From Oscillospiraceae bacterium (GTDB taxonomy: Bacteria; Bacillota; Clostridia; UMGS1810), in contig SVJH01000009.1 in NCBI GenBank assembly GCA_015069095.1, positions 19,455-83,454 on the forward strand: a stretch of DNA of 64,000 nt, in the 5' to 3' direction. This document shows, one piece after another, positions 26,901-35,397 of the stretch. How positions within the stretch are numbered: the stretch's first letter is position 1; the number at the start of each line of letters is the position of its first letter. Both the position numbers and the translations under genes were made by a program. The notes below the pieces were generated by a model that was given only the letters and a program-made list of their open reading frames with translations, had not been told where the DNA came from and ran no database searches.

Positions 26901-29730
26901 CACTTTCTACAGTAAACATATATGCGTTATTATTTACCATTTCTTCGGTAATTGTTACTTTATAATCTTTAATTTCAGTCCATGTGGTAGCATTAACGCT
27001 TGCACTTTTACTTCCGCCGCAGAACGCAGCGCCATATGTTGATGTCGGACCTGTATAAGTATTTGTAACTCCATTGCTTGTCTGACTTGAACCTGTACCG
27101 CCGTTCAAACTCATAAATCCATAACTGATTTGACCAGTATGTGCTTTTGTTTTAACATTAAAGCTTATTGAAAATACTCTTCCAACATCATCTAAGGTAA
27201 GCGGTGTTTTTCCAAATACATTAAAGAATTTTAGTCTATCATAACCATGTGTTGTTGACATTCTTACACTATTTGCACCACCACTTGTTGTGTTGGCTTC
27301 ATTTACTACTGTTATAGCTCCCGGCGCACCGCCTGTTGCAATAATATAATTATCACTTACTGCTTTATTTTCAAGATATCTTTTTCCTGAAGCATCAGTA
27401 TATACGTCTTTATTTGACTGAACTGCAGCGCCATTTCCAAGTGTTGTTCCATTGGTGATATCTTCAAAGTCTAAGTCAAGTGTGCTTTCTGCAACTTTCT
27501 TACCTTTAATAACAAGTGTAACGTAGTCGCCACTTACCATGTCGGCAATATTTGAAACGTCAATCGATGCAGATGCATCCTCAACAATTCCGCTTACTAA
27601 GAAGTTTTCTTCAGTAACAGTTGGCATATTGTTATATGTTAGCGTGTTTTCATCTACAACGTAATTATCAAGCACGTAAACATCAGCATACTGCGCTTCT
27701 TCTGAAATAACAGGAATACTTAAAGTTGCGCTTACAACTGTTGAAAGGTTTTTAGCATCGAATGTTAAAAATGCTGTTTTTTCGTCACCTTCAAGACCGT
27801 TTATATAAATTGCGCCATCTTTTCCGTAAACTGTATCAGGATTCTTTTCAGATACATATGTATCGTAAAGTGCTGTTAAAGTAAAGTTACCTTCTGTTTT
27901 AAAACGTTTGATAACAACTTTTTCAAGGTAGTTACCTTCTTTTGTTTTAACAGAAGTTGGAATTTCAATTCTGTAAATTGTACCTGCTTTTAAACCTGTA
28001 TGTGTAAATGTAAACATCATATCAAGTTCTGATGCTGTCCATGTGCCTGTAACAGGTACGTTTGTAGCATCTTCAACAATTTTTACATTATTTTTAACAG
28101 AGTCAACATCCATCATATCCAAGAATCTTATTTCAACATTTTCATTGATAGATACTTTTTCTGCATTGTTTCTTGGAGTTGCCCACATAACTTCTGCAGG
28201 GAATTCTTTTTCAGGTTTTAAGTATCTGTCAAAGAATTTCATAAGCTGTGGATATCTTTCGTATTCTTTATCAACGTCATATCCTGTTGGGTAAACGTGT
28301 CCCTGGTCAAGCATTCCCATATGAATAAACGGAACTTTTGAGTTTTCCTGGAAATGTTTAACAAGCGGGGCCCATCTGTTCCAACAACCGTATGGGTCGC
28401 TTATACCGCAAGATAGTACCATTGGTGTACCTGTATAGTTTTTATGAACCTGATAAAGCGAGTCTGCACCGTCCCCTGCTGCAGAGTATGCAACAGTAAT
28501 ATGAGTAGGAATTGGTGTTCCGCCTTCTTCTTCTGTTATTGTACTTTCGTATCCGCCTTCGTATGTTAAATATGGCTGACGGATTGTTTCTATAACGTTT
28601 CCGTTTGCATCAAGTGTATCGCCTTCAAAACGTGTGCCGTTTTCACTTTGTGCATAAACTTTTCTTTCAGGAATTAAGTGGTTATTATCTCTTGACAAAA
28701 ATGCAGGAGGATAAGAACCTTTTGAAATACCGCCAACACCGATTAAATCTGCATTGTAGCCATATGTGTCTTCAAAATATCTTATACATCTTACAGCAGC
28801 AGTTGCAACTTTGTTGCCATTGTATGACTGTGTGCCGTAATGGTCAATATAACCCCAGTGGTCATTTCTTGCCATTGGAATATATTCGTGGTCCCAAACA
28901 ACTGCTGTGTAGCCGTTGAATGAAAATCCTAAATAGTTACAGCTTGTGTGTTCTGCTGTATGCATATGTTTTCTGTCCTGTGTTGCTGCCATGGCATAAA
29001 CAGGAGTTGCATATTTTGGCTGTGATGGATAAATAATATCCATTTCAAGCGAGTAATCCATAGGCGAACCGTCTTTTTTTGTACAGTCTTCTATAGTTTT
29101 TGCTTCTTTTGCAGGTGTACCGTCTGCCATTTTTTTGCCTTTTCCGTAAATATCTATGTTCCATGCACTAATAACTGCATCTAATGTACCTTTTGAACCG
29201 TGTTTATCACTTTCCCAGAAAGTAATATCTTTTGCAATTCTATAACCTGCAGGAAGAAAATATCCGCAGTATTCGTACATTTTATAATCAGTGCCAGAAA
29301 AACCGTTTCCTGATTTAAAGTATGTTCTTACATCAACAAGGCTGTGTTCAAGATAAGGTGTTACAGCTTGCGCATTGTTTTTATAATCAACCGTAACAAC
29401 TACATATCCTTCGTCAAGATATGAACCGATGATACTTTCATCGCTTTCCTGACCGATTCTTTCGCCACCATGATTGATTACATAAAATATAACCTCAATT
29501 GCACCTGTAGTTTCGTCATTTGCATAAACTACAAGGTCTAACGGAATTGGAAAATATCCATTCGCGTCTGTTGCAAGTTCTACATTCTGCTCTGTTTTTC
29601 TTACCTTGTCTGCAAAAGCTGAATAAATAAATACAGTTTCGTCTTCTTCCGCTGCAAAAACAGTCGGAACAACAAATGTAGAAAATACCATAAGCAAACA
29701 TAAAACTAAACTTAATGTTCTTTTTAACAT
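23998..29730 (-). CDS. Giant secreted alpha/beta-hydrolase with nested carbohydrate-binding-like modules
   Basis: A 1910-residue protein with a signal peptide (MLKRTLSLVLCLLMVF...FA). Residues about 30-510 look like an alpha/beta hydrolase: nucleophile elbow GGISKGS (Ser about 336), a likely acid in GISDPYG (Asp about 445) and His in QGHVYPTG (about 478). An Ig-like segment follows (about 512-620), then alternating DNRLRE-type modules (LTYNNMP, LNWRNAPGN, LTYNDAPNN) and three carbohydrate-binding-like beta-sandwich modules that end IDDLLVKE, IDDITVEE and VDDILITE. There is no SLH or sortase signal. It is paralogous to the 50.9-57.3 kb protein. A secreted esterase on plant glycans is likely but unproven. 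The start at 29730 fits GGGAG spacing; the upstream GTG does not. Confidence 0.8.
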   Translation of the reverse strand: MLKRTLSLVLCLLMVFSTFVVPTVFAAEEDETVFIYSAFADKVRKTEQNVELATDANGYFPIPLDLVVYANDETTGAIEVIFYVINHGGERIGQESDESIIGSYLDEGYVVVTVDYKNNAQAVTPYLEHSLVDVRTYFKSGNGFSGTDYKMYEYCGYFLPAGYRIAKDITFWESDKHGSKGTLDAVISAWNIDIYGKGKKMADGTPAKEAKTIEDCTKKDGSPMDYSLEMDIIYPSQPKYATPVYAMAATQDRKHMHTAEHTSCNYLGFSFNGYTAVVWDHEYIPMARNDHWGYIDHYGTQSYNGNKVATAAVRCIRYFEDTYGYNADLIGVGGISKGSYPPAFLSRDNNHLIPERKVYAQSENGTRFEGDTLDANGNVIETIRQPYLTYEGGYESTITEEEGGTPIPTHITVAYSAAGDGADSLYQVHKNYTGTPMVLSCGISDPYGCWNRWAPLVKHFQENSKVPFIHMGMLDQGHVYPTGYDVDKEYERYPQLMKFFDRYLKPEKEFPAEVMWATPRNNAEKVSINENVEIRFLDMMDVDSVKNNVKIVEDATNVPVTGTWTASELDMMFTFTHTGLKAGTIYRIEIPTSVKTKEGNYLEKVVIKRFKTEGNFTLTALYDTYVSEKNPDTVYGKDGAIYINGLEGDEKTAFLTFDAKNLSTVVSATLSIPVISEEAQYADVYVLDNYVVDENTLTYNNMPTVTEENFLVSGIVEDASASIDVSNIADMVSGDYVTLVIKGKKVAESTLDLDFEDITNGTTLGNGAAVQSNKDVYTDASGKRYLENKAVSDNYIIATGGAPGAITVVNEANTTSGGANSVRMSTTHGYDRLKFFNVFGKTPLTLDDVGRVFSISFNVKTKAHTGQISYGFMSLNGGTGSSQTSNGVTNTYTGPTSTYGAAFCGGSKSASVNATTWTEIKDYKVTITEEMVNNNAYMFTVESDTSAATGTTNYIYIDDLLVKEYAPQNSVASKEDLTKKQIKITTYNANTDVNVTDTAITVSGLTPDAAGNTEKLTVSYNDEVTTIDRNKAYIRFKLDDIKAGDVFKFSFKNSATTNQKIRVYAMDAGDANMHYSKLGGSDHARWSEAGLNWRNAPGNDWDGAYIEPSYAFGGAPLLTTVAKAGATVEVDVTEYIEHLYTYTLISGVSRYATFIICADEENVITSKTYDDGQKPVHTSSILQIWSPSADYRTGGEGVGSNSLQYDADVNHTPGGNGSIKFAGRTKTYSRVKLLNMFKKDGWLTTDDIGRKFKVTFYAMADGGEGGKISFGLVPPVGSNVKQKLNVNVVPGQWVKCEKVFTIDAAVVGTEGEYDTTQYGCLDLESIDKIFDFWIDDITVEEVFEGATIESTKLATTVLADGETAVEDTVTEGSEDAAAFVSSLTPNKANGANQTIKVSTNVSSSTVANANKTYFSFANIDTTDVEKAFLSFKTVGASIINLIKLPYSAITNALTYNDAPNNVISGSGIFGTVVDTFNVSGNKTIKVQVPVEENSLYAISTDKIREKTLVKMGMEDSENITFVGGVDYRGAGGMGNDSVSISTEQAATGTKSLKFTGMTGNTPRVKFTNMLTSVPFTSADVGRKFNVSMKVYPFNPTSDDLTSTGVQLGLYADWYGSSTSNVIASAGYYKGTADFGKWTPISTMITITQDSIDKGGVTLTLERGSGLTKGAQGFYVDDILITEVIDSTVEEVTISDIKYSTHKPIEETYSTDANITSVISTTEKGRPVIKVITDVNAYSKEVESVLYYADDTLVDAVTQPTGSTYNSELKNLPIGSYTLTSQVNFTDGTSITADGVNLTVKGWPVNIYNDVLRGKKAEGKVNIACDIKNIAPDTLTANVVLGVYDENHNLVGYVSNLTADGITNGVATIEKGGMIKINETVTVPSGASYIKLLVWSNTNIPYTSALDVTVK

Positions 29731-29916
29731 TCTCTTCACTCCCTTTTTATTTTGATTTAATTTTATAATATTGCATCAAAAATGTACATAGATTTTTTTG
29801 CAAAAAACATGTGTTATCGTTCATGAATATTAAAAATTAAATATCACTTTAGTTTTACCACAAGATACCACTAAAATCAAGGTAAAAATATGTAGACTTT
29901 TCACAAAAAAAAACAA

Positions 29917-29943
29917 AAACACTCTCGAAATCCGAGAGTGTTT
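29917..29943 (-). terminator. Terminator after mscL
   Basis: AAACACTCTCG pairs with CGAGAGTGTTT. On the minus strand a long T-rich run follows. The 29740-29916 stretch upstream of the giant gene holds no other gene. Confidence 0.85.
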
Positions 29944-29948
29944 GCTTA

Positions 29949-30350
29949 TTACTGTTTGTTTTTAATTTCAACAAGTGTATTTTTGATTTCTTCAAGCAGA
30001 AGTGCTTCGTCGCTTTTCTTTGCTTCTTGAGTTACTTCTTCAACTACTTCTTGCTTTCTTTTTAACTTATTCATTACCTTAACTACCATAAATAGCGAGA
30101 GTGCAATTATGATAAAGTTTACAATGTTCTGAATAAACACACCGTATTTTATTGTTGCACCATAAAAAGTAAATACGAATGTTGAAAAATCACGCTGTCC
30201 AATAAGTGCACCAACAATTGGCATAAGTATGTCATCAACAATTGATTTTACAACGCTGTTGAACGCAGTTCCAAGCATAAGACCTATAGCAAGGTCTAAC
30301 ATATTGCCTTTTAAAGCAAATTCTTTAAATTCCGAAATAAATTTCTTCAT
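29949..30350 (-). CDS. mscL: Large-conductance mechanosensitive channel
   Basis: A 133-residue MscL that opens under membrane tension to release solutes after osmotic downshock. The N-terminal amphipathic helix (FISEFKEFALKGN) is followed by TM1 MLDLAIGLMLGTAFNSVVKS with the glycine-rich gate, IVDDILMPIVGAL, a periplasmic loop, TM2 VNFIIIALSLFMVVKVMN and a charged C-terminal helix. The length is normal. It stands alone with its own terminator. Confidence 0.96.
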   Translation of the reverse strand: MKKFISEFKEFALKGNMLDLAIGLMLGTAFNSVVKSIVDDILMPIVGALIGQRDFSTFVFTFYGATIKYGVFIQNIVNFIIIALSLFMVVKVMNKLKRKQEVVEEVTQEAKKSDEALLLEEIKNTLVEIKNKQ

Positions 30351-30411
30351 TTATTACACCCCGTTATATAAAATTTTACAATAATAAAGATATCATAATA
30401 TGAAAAAAATG

Positions 30412-30909
30412 TCAAGAAAAGTCTAACTTTGATTTTATTCTTTCCACCACATCAATTATTTTTCCCCTTCCGCTTTTTACTGTAATATCAGCATATTTTT
30501 CGTAAAGAGGACATCTTTCGTCGTAAATATCTTTAAGAGTCTGCCCTTTTTTAAATGCAATACCTCTGGTGTTTAAGTTGTGAATACGCTTTTTAATATC
30601 GTAATAACTTACCTTTAAATATACCAAGATCGAATCTTTCTTAAAGTGCTCTACTGCATTTTTGCTTAGTACAACACTTCCGCCAGTTGCTACTACACAA
30701 TCTTCAATTTTTTTATTTATAATGCTTTCTTCTTCAATTTTCAAAAATGTATCAATGCCGTCTGTATCTATTATTTGTTGAAGTTTTCTTCCGTCGTTTT
30801 CCTGAATTAAAATGTCAGTATCACAAAAACTCATATTAAGTGTTTTTGCAAGAACAACTCCGACTGTAGATTTTCCGCTACCAGGCATTCCTATTAAAAC
30901 TATGTTCAT
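30412..30909 (-). CDS. aroK: Shikimate kinase
   Basis: A 165-residue P-loop kinase that phosphorylates shikimate in the aromatic amino acid pathway. Walker A is GMPGSGKST, the substrate Asp region is FCDTDILI, ATGGSVVL matches the shikimate-binding GGG/S loop, and the lid region is NTRGIAF. The gene overlaps the upstream metallo-hydrolase gene by 4 bp. Other shikimate genes are not nearby. Confidence 0.88.
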   Translation of the reverse strand: MNIVLIGMPGSGKSTVGVVLAKTLNMSFCDTDILIQENDGRKLQQIIDTDGIDTFLKIEEESIINKKIEDCVVATGGSVVLSKNAVEHFKKDSILVYLKVSYYDIKKRIHNLNTRGIAFKKGQTLKDIYDERCPLYEKYADITVKSGRGKIIDVVERIKSKLDFS

Positions 30910-31679
30910 ATTTCCACACTCATTCTATCGACTGTTATAATTGCCTTCTTTTTACAGTTTTCGGCTATTTTTTCGGCATTTTCACGTTGGAGAATTATTT
31001 CTCTTCCATGATGAATAAAAAACAAGTTTTCAATATCCTTTTTTTCGACAAAATCGCAAATATCTTTAACTTTGTGATGCCCTGTTTCCATAAGGAGATA
31101 ATCGCAACCGCCATCTATTGCCAAACTTAAATCATCAATCGATTTTACATCGCCTGAAAAAACAACCGTCTTTCCTTCTGTTTCAATTTTATACGAATAA
31201 GACATATGTTCGCCTTTTTCATTTAAAGGAAGATGATTATTACAAAAAGCAGTAACCTTGATATTTTCATCTTCATATATAACGCCGTTTACAGTTTTAT
31301 TTACATCAATTTCAAATTTACATTTAAATGAACCTTCGGTGCATTTTAGCATTTTATAAATGCCATCCCAACTGTCTAAATCAGGTATAAAAAGATTTAT
31401 TTTTTTATCCGGCGGTAATCTGTCGGATACTGTTGTAAGTTTTCTTATGTTCCAAAAAAGGTTTCCAAGTCCGCCAATATGGTCCATATGTGCGTGCGAT
31501 ATAAAAACTGATTTTACTTTTAATAAATCTATACCCATAAGATGCGCTGTTCTTGATGAGTTCTCGCCTGCATCAAACCAATAATAAAATCCGCCTATTT
31601 CTATAGCAAACGATGTATGATGCATATCTTTAATAGGTTCTGTTCCTGAACATGTTCCGAAAAAATGTATTTTTGCCAT
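30906..31679 (-). CDS. Metallo-beta-lactamase-fold hydrolase (RNase Z-like superfamily)
   Basis: A 257-residue protein with the MBL metal motif SHAHMDHIGG, FDAGENSSRT before it, GDVKSIDDL (the Asp ligand) and a C-terminal FFIHHGRE histidine. It starts with the RNase Z-like HFFGTCSGTEP. Such proteins include tRNA 3' processing enzymes and phosphodiesterases, but the flexible-arm exosite of RNase Z is not apparent, so the substrate is unknown. The ATG at 31679 follows GAGGTGA. It is co-transcribed with aroK. Confidence 0.78.
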   Translation of the reverse strand: MAKIHFFGTCSGTEPIKDMHHTSFAIEIGGFYYWFDAGENSSRTAHLMGIDLLKVKSVFISHAHMDHIGGLGNLFWNIRKLTTVSDRLPPDKKINLFIPDLDSWDGIYKMLKCTEGSFKCKFEIDVNKTVNGVIYEDENIKVTAFCNNHLPLNEKGEHMSYSYKIETEGKTVVFSGDVKSIDDLSLAIDGGCDYLLMETGHHKVKDICDFVEKKDIENLFFIHHGREIILQRENAEKIAENCKKKAIITVDRMSVEI

Positions 31680-31841
31680 ATTTTTCACCTCATTTTTCGT
31701 GCAAAATTATATCATACAAGCATCAAAAAGTCAATTTTCAAGTTTTTTCATTTTGACATAGATAATACATCTTTTTTTCACACAAATTACACAATTGTAT
31801 GTTAAAATGTAATCACAACGATAAAAGGAAGGATGAAAAAA

Positions 31842-33752
31842 ATGAAAAAGTTATTACTGGTATTACTTGTTTTAAGCATGCTTCTTACATCGTGCTATGC
31901 TGCAGATGATAAAGATAAATGTAAAGAAAATACAGGAAGCATTGACTTAAGCAAAAAATTGGCATCTTTAAATGAAGGAATTGAGTTTTCAAACAACAAT
32001 GTTAACATTACAAAAGGTGGAGATTACACCATTTTTGGAAATCTTACAGATGGAATGATTTACATAAACACCGATGAAAAAGTAAAACTTAGATTAGATG
32101 GTGTTAACATAACAAACAGTTTAGGTTGTGCAATATTTTTTGACAACTGCGAAAAGGGATTTATCACAATTGAAGACGGAAGTGAAAACTTTATTTCATA
32201 TAATTCTCCATCTTGCGAAACCGAAGCAGATGCGGCAATTTTTTCTAACGATGATTTAGAAATTAAAGGTAGCGGCAAACTTACAATAAACGGGAACTAC
32301 AAACACGCCATCGCAAGTGATGACGATGTATCTGTTCAAAACGGTAGCATAATAATCACATCAATAGAGCATGGAATAAAAGCAAACGGAAAAGTTGAAA
32401 TTACAGGCGGAAATATTGATATATCTTCAAAAGGCGGGAAAGGACTTAAAGCAGACGAGGAAATTGTTATTGAAGGCGGAAATATAAATATAAACGAATC
32501 TGAAGAAGGTATGGAAAGCGAAGGAACGATTTTAATTAACGACGGAACAATTAACATAACTGCATCAGATGATGGTATTAACACAGGAAATTCAAACTCC
32601 AAGTCAGATTTTAGATTTGGCGAAGGCGGAATGAAAAATCCAGATATGATGCCACCTATGTTTAATGAAAATGAAATGATACCACCCCATGACGAACAAA
32701 TCCCAAATAATGACAGAGGCAACAGACATGAAAGAGAGCAAAATATGATGATTCCTGAATTTAACGAAGATAAAATGCCACAAATGCCAAATCGTGATTT
32801 TGGTGGTAAAAAAAGCGAAATGATGGGTGGATTTGGAAGAGTAGATGAAGAAACTGCTCTTGCTCACTCTATTACAATAAACGGCGGAACTTTAAATATT
32901 ACTGCAAACGGCGACGGAATTGATTCTAATGGTAATTTGACGATTGGCGGTGGAAATATCACCATAAACGGACCAGAAAAAAACGGAAATGGTGCAATAG
33001 ATTACGCCGGAACATTCAGTATAACAGGCGGAGATGTAATTGCTCTTTCAAGTGCCGGTATGATTGCACTTCCAAATGCAGATAAAACGCAAAATTCAAT
33101 CAGCATTACTTTTGATAATAAGTACGATATAGGAAGCGTAGTATCAGTTAAAGATGAAAACGGAAACGAAATAATTTCTAAAACTTCTGATAATACATAT
33201 CAGTATATGTTTCTTTCATCATCTCATATAAAAGAAGGAAACAAATACAATATTTACATCGATGGTACACTTATAGAAACAGTTACTGCAACAAACGGAG
33301 TTTTAACATCAGGCAAAAAAGCAAATAGCGGATTTGGTGGCGGAAGAAACGATAAAAATATGCGTCCTGCAAAGCCAAGCGATGACAAAAAACCAAATAA
33401 GATAAATACAGAAATAAAAATTGATTTTAAAGGAACTGACATTAAATTCAATCAGTCTCCTGTTATAAAAAACGGAACTACATTAGTACCATTAAGAAGT
33501 ATTTTTGAAGCATTTGGTATGGAAGTTAACTGGAACGATGAAACAAAAACAGTAACTGCAAAAAAGGACAACATCACAATAACCCTTCAAATTGGAAACA
33601 AAACAGCAAATGTTAACGAAAACGAAATATCACTTAATACAGAGCCTGAAATTATAAACAATTACACCATGGTACCTGTAAGGTTTATTTCTGAAAGTAT
33701 TGGTCTTAATGTAGAATGGAACAGCGCACTTAATAAAATAACAATATCTTAA
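31842..33752 (+). CDS. Surface lipoprotein with carbohydrate-binding beta-helix-like domain and copper amine oxidase N-type domain
   Basis: A 636-residue protein with a lipoprotein signal (LLLVLLVLSMLLTSC, lipobox Cys). The central region (about 60-470) has repeats of the type GGxINI-SSKGGKGLKADEE and INGGTLNITANGDGIDSNG. This is typical of the carbohydrate-binding domain family DUF4353 and suggests a parallel beta-helix. The repeats are broken by a Met/Pro/His-rich insert (about 265-335). The C-terminal 115 residues form the copper amine oxidase N-terminal-type domain (LVPLRSIFEAFGMEVNW, MVPVRFISESIGL), a common clostridial surface domain that need not bind copper. It is monocistronic with a terminator after it. 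Confidence 0.8.
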   Translation: MKKLLLVLLVLSMLLTSCYAADDKDKCKENTGSIDLSKKLASLNEGIEFSNNNVNITKGGDYTIFGNLTDGMIYINTDEKVKLRLDGVNITNSLGCAIFFDNCEKGFITIEDGSENFISYNSPSCETEADAAIFSNDDLEIKGSGKLTINGNYKHAIASDDDVSVQNGSIIITSIEHGIKANGKVEITGGNIDISSKGGKGLKADEEIVIEGGNININESEEGMESEGTILINDGTINITASDDGINTGNSNSKSDFRFGEGGMKNPDMMPPMFNENEMIPPHDEQIPNNDRGNRHEREQNMMIPEFNEDKMPQMPNRDFGGKKSEMMGGFGRVDEETALAHSITINGGTLNITANGDGIDSNGNLTIGGGNITINGPEKNGNGAIDYAGTFSITGGDVIALSSAGMIALPNADKTQNSISITFDNKYDIGSVVSVKDENGNEIISKTSDNTYQYMFLSSSHIKEGNKYNIYIDGTLIETVTATNGVLTSGKKANSGFGGGRNDKNMRPAKPSDDKKPNKINTEIKIDFKGTDIKFNQSPVIKNGTTLVPLRSIFEAFGMEVNWNDETKTVTAKKDNITITLQIGNKTANVNENEISLNTEPEIINNYTMVPVRFISESIGLNVEWNSALNKITIS

Positions 33753-33796
33753 CTTGTTCCCCCATATGTCAGTATTAAAAATATTGATGTTAGAAT

Positions 33797-33830
33797 AAAA
33801 AAAGAAGACACAAATGTGTCTTCTTTTTTT
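33797..33830. terminator. Bidirectional terminator
   Basis: GAAGACAC pairs with GTGTCTTC, with A7 before and T7 after, between the convergent lipoprotein and aminopeptidase genes. Confidence 0.88.
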
Positions 33831-33833
33831 ATC

Positions 33834-35186
33834 TTACGCTTCAAAAAATGCTTTATATCCAAGATATGCCATATATACATCAAGTTTTGATGAAACTTCA
33901 AACGGAGAATGCATTGCAAGGATTGGAACACCGCAGTCAAGTGTATCAATATTTAAGTTAGCAATATACTGTGCAACTGTTCCACCGCCGCCTTGATCAA
34001 CTTTTCCAAGTTCGGCAATTTGCCATTTAACGTTATTTCTGTTAAATATTCCTCTTACCTTTGCTACAAATTCAGCGTTAGCATCCGACGTTGAACTTTT
34101 ACCTCTTGAACCGGTGTATTTACTCATACATACTCCACCACCTGCATAAGCACTGTTTAATGGTTCGCAAACATTTTTATAATTTGGATCAAATGCAACT
34201 GTTACATCGGCAGATAAACACATTGATTTTTCAAATGCATTTTTAAGGTCTATATCACTGTAATTTTCTTTTGTAAGGTTAATAAGCGATGCAAGAAAAC
34301 TTTCAAAAAACATTGATTTTGTTCCTGTATTACCCATGCTGCCAATTTCCTCTTTATCGGCGAAATAACAAACTGTTGTTTTTGTTGTTTTACTTGCATC
34401 AATCATAGCAATAAGCGATGTATATGCACAAATTCTGTCATCTTGACCATATGAGCCAACAAATGATGAATCGAAACCTACATTTTTTGCTTTAAATGAT
34501 GGAACGAGTTCAAGTTCACTGCTTATAAAATCTTCTTCACATATGCCATATTTTGCTTCTAATAGTTTTAAAATATTATCTTTTACAGCATCTTTTTCTT
34601 CGTCAGAAGGAAGTGAGCCTATAAGAACGTTAAGGTCTTCGCCAGTAAAAAGTTCACTTACTTTTTTGCTCATCTGATCTTGCGCAAGATGAGGAAGAAG
34701 GTCTGTGATTGTAAATACAGGATCGCTTTCGTCTTCACCTATTGAGATGTTTATTTTTTCTCCGTTTTCTTTAATTACAACACCAATAAGTGATAGCGGA
34801 ATTGACATCCACTGGTATTTTTTAATACCACCATAGTAGTGTGTTTTAAAAAGTGCAAATTCACTGTCTTCGTAAAGAGGAACAGGTTTTAAATCAAGGC
34901 GTGGGCTATCAATATGAGATGCAATAATATTCATACCATTCTGAGGCATTTCATCCCCTATTTTTGCCATTATTATACTTTTATCTCGATTTATTTTATA
35001 AACTTTGTCTCCGCTTTTTAAAGAATCAAATTCACATATGCATTTATAGTCATTACTTTCTATAATTTTTTTGATTGTTTGCGTACAAAGTCTTTCTGTT
35101 TTTGAGTTATTTAAAAATCTTATATAACTTTCGCAAAAATTAAAAATTTTGGTTTTATCAACATCTTTCCAAGCCATTTTTGACAT
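33834..35186 (-). CDS. M18-family aminopeptidase
   Basis: A 450-residue zinc aminopeptidase (aspartyl aminopeptidase-type). The metal and catalytic segments are IIASHIDSPRLDLKP, FVGSYGQDDRICAY, FADKEEIGSMGNTGTKS, GGGGTVAQYI and AMHSPFEVSSKLD. It is cytoplasmic and trims acidic or neutral N-terminal residues from peptides. The ATG at 35186 has GGAGG at a spacing of 8; the frame begins 15 bases earlier without a site. It is divergent from the ABC exporter. Confidence 0.93.
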   Translation of the reverse strand: MSKMAWKDVDKTKIFNFCESYIRFLNNSKTERLCTQTIKKIIESNDYKCICEFDSLKSGDKVYKINRDKSIIMAKIGDEMPQNGMNIIASHIDSPRLDLKPVPLYEDSEFALFKTHYYGGIKKYQWMSIPLSLIGVVIKENGEKINISIGEDESDPVFTITDLLPHLAQDQMSKKVSELFTGEDLNVLIGSLPSDEEKDAVKDNILKLLEAKYGICEEDFISSELELVPSFKAKNVGFDSSFVGSYGQDDRICAYTSLIAMIDASKTTKTTVCYFADKEEIGSMGNTGTKSMFFESFLASLINLTKENYSDIDLKNAFEKSMCLSADVTVAFDPNYKNVCEPLNSAYAGGGVCMSKYTGSRGKSSTSDANAEFVAKVRGIFNRNNVKWQIAELGKVDQGGGGTVAQYIANLNIDTLDCGVPILAMHSPFEVSSKLDVYMAYLGYKAFFEA

Positions 35187-35295
35187 TTTAACTACCTCCA
35201 TATTGCTTTTTTAATTATTATTTTCATTATTACCATTTTAATACAGATGAAAGAAAAAATCAACTAAAATAAATTCATTTTTTTCTGTATTTGTA

Positions 35296-35323
35296 TTGAC
35301 AAATAAATTCAAAGTTGTATAAT
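35296..35323 (+). promoter_or_regulatory. Consensus promoter of the ABC exporter gene
   Basis: TTGACA (35296-35301), 16-nt spacer and TATAAT (35318-35323), both perfect consensus hexamers. Confidence 0.8.
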
Positions 35324-35397
35324 GAAATAAACATAAAAAAACGAAGATTAAAATGACTAAGACATACGTCAAAAAAAATGAAATTGGAGTGAATTTT

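Noticed and set aside
24700..29000. CRISPR or DNA tandem repeats in the giant genes
   Set aside because: Similarity is at the protein-module level with diverged DNA; no regular short repeats with spacers are seen.
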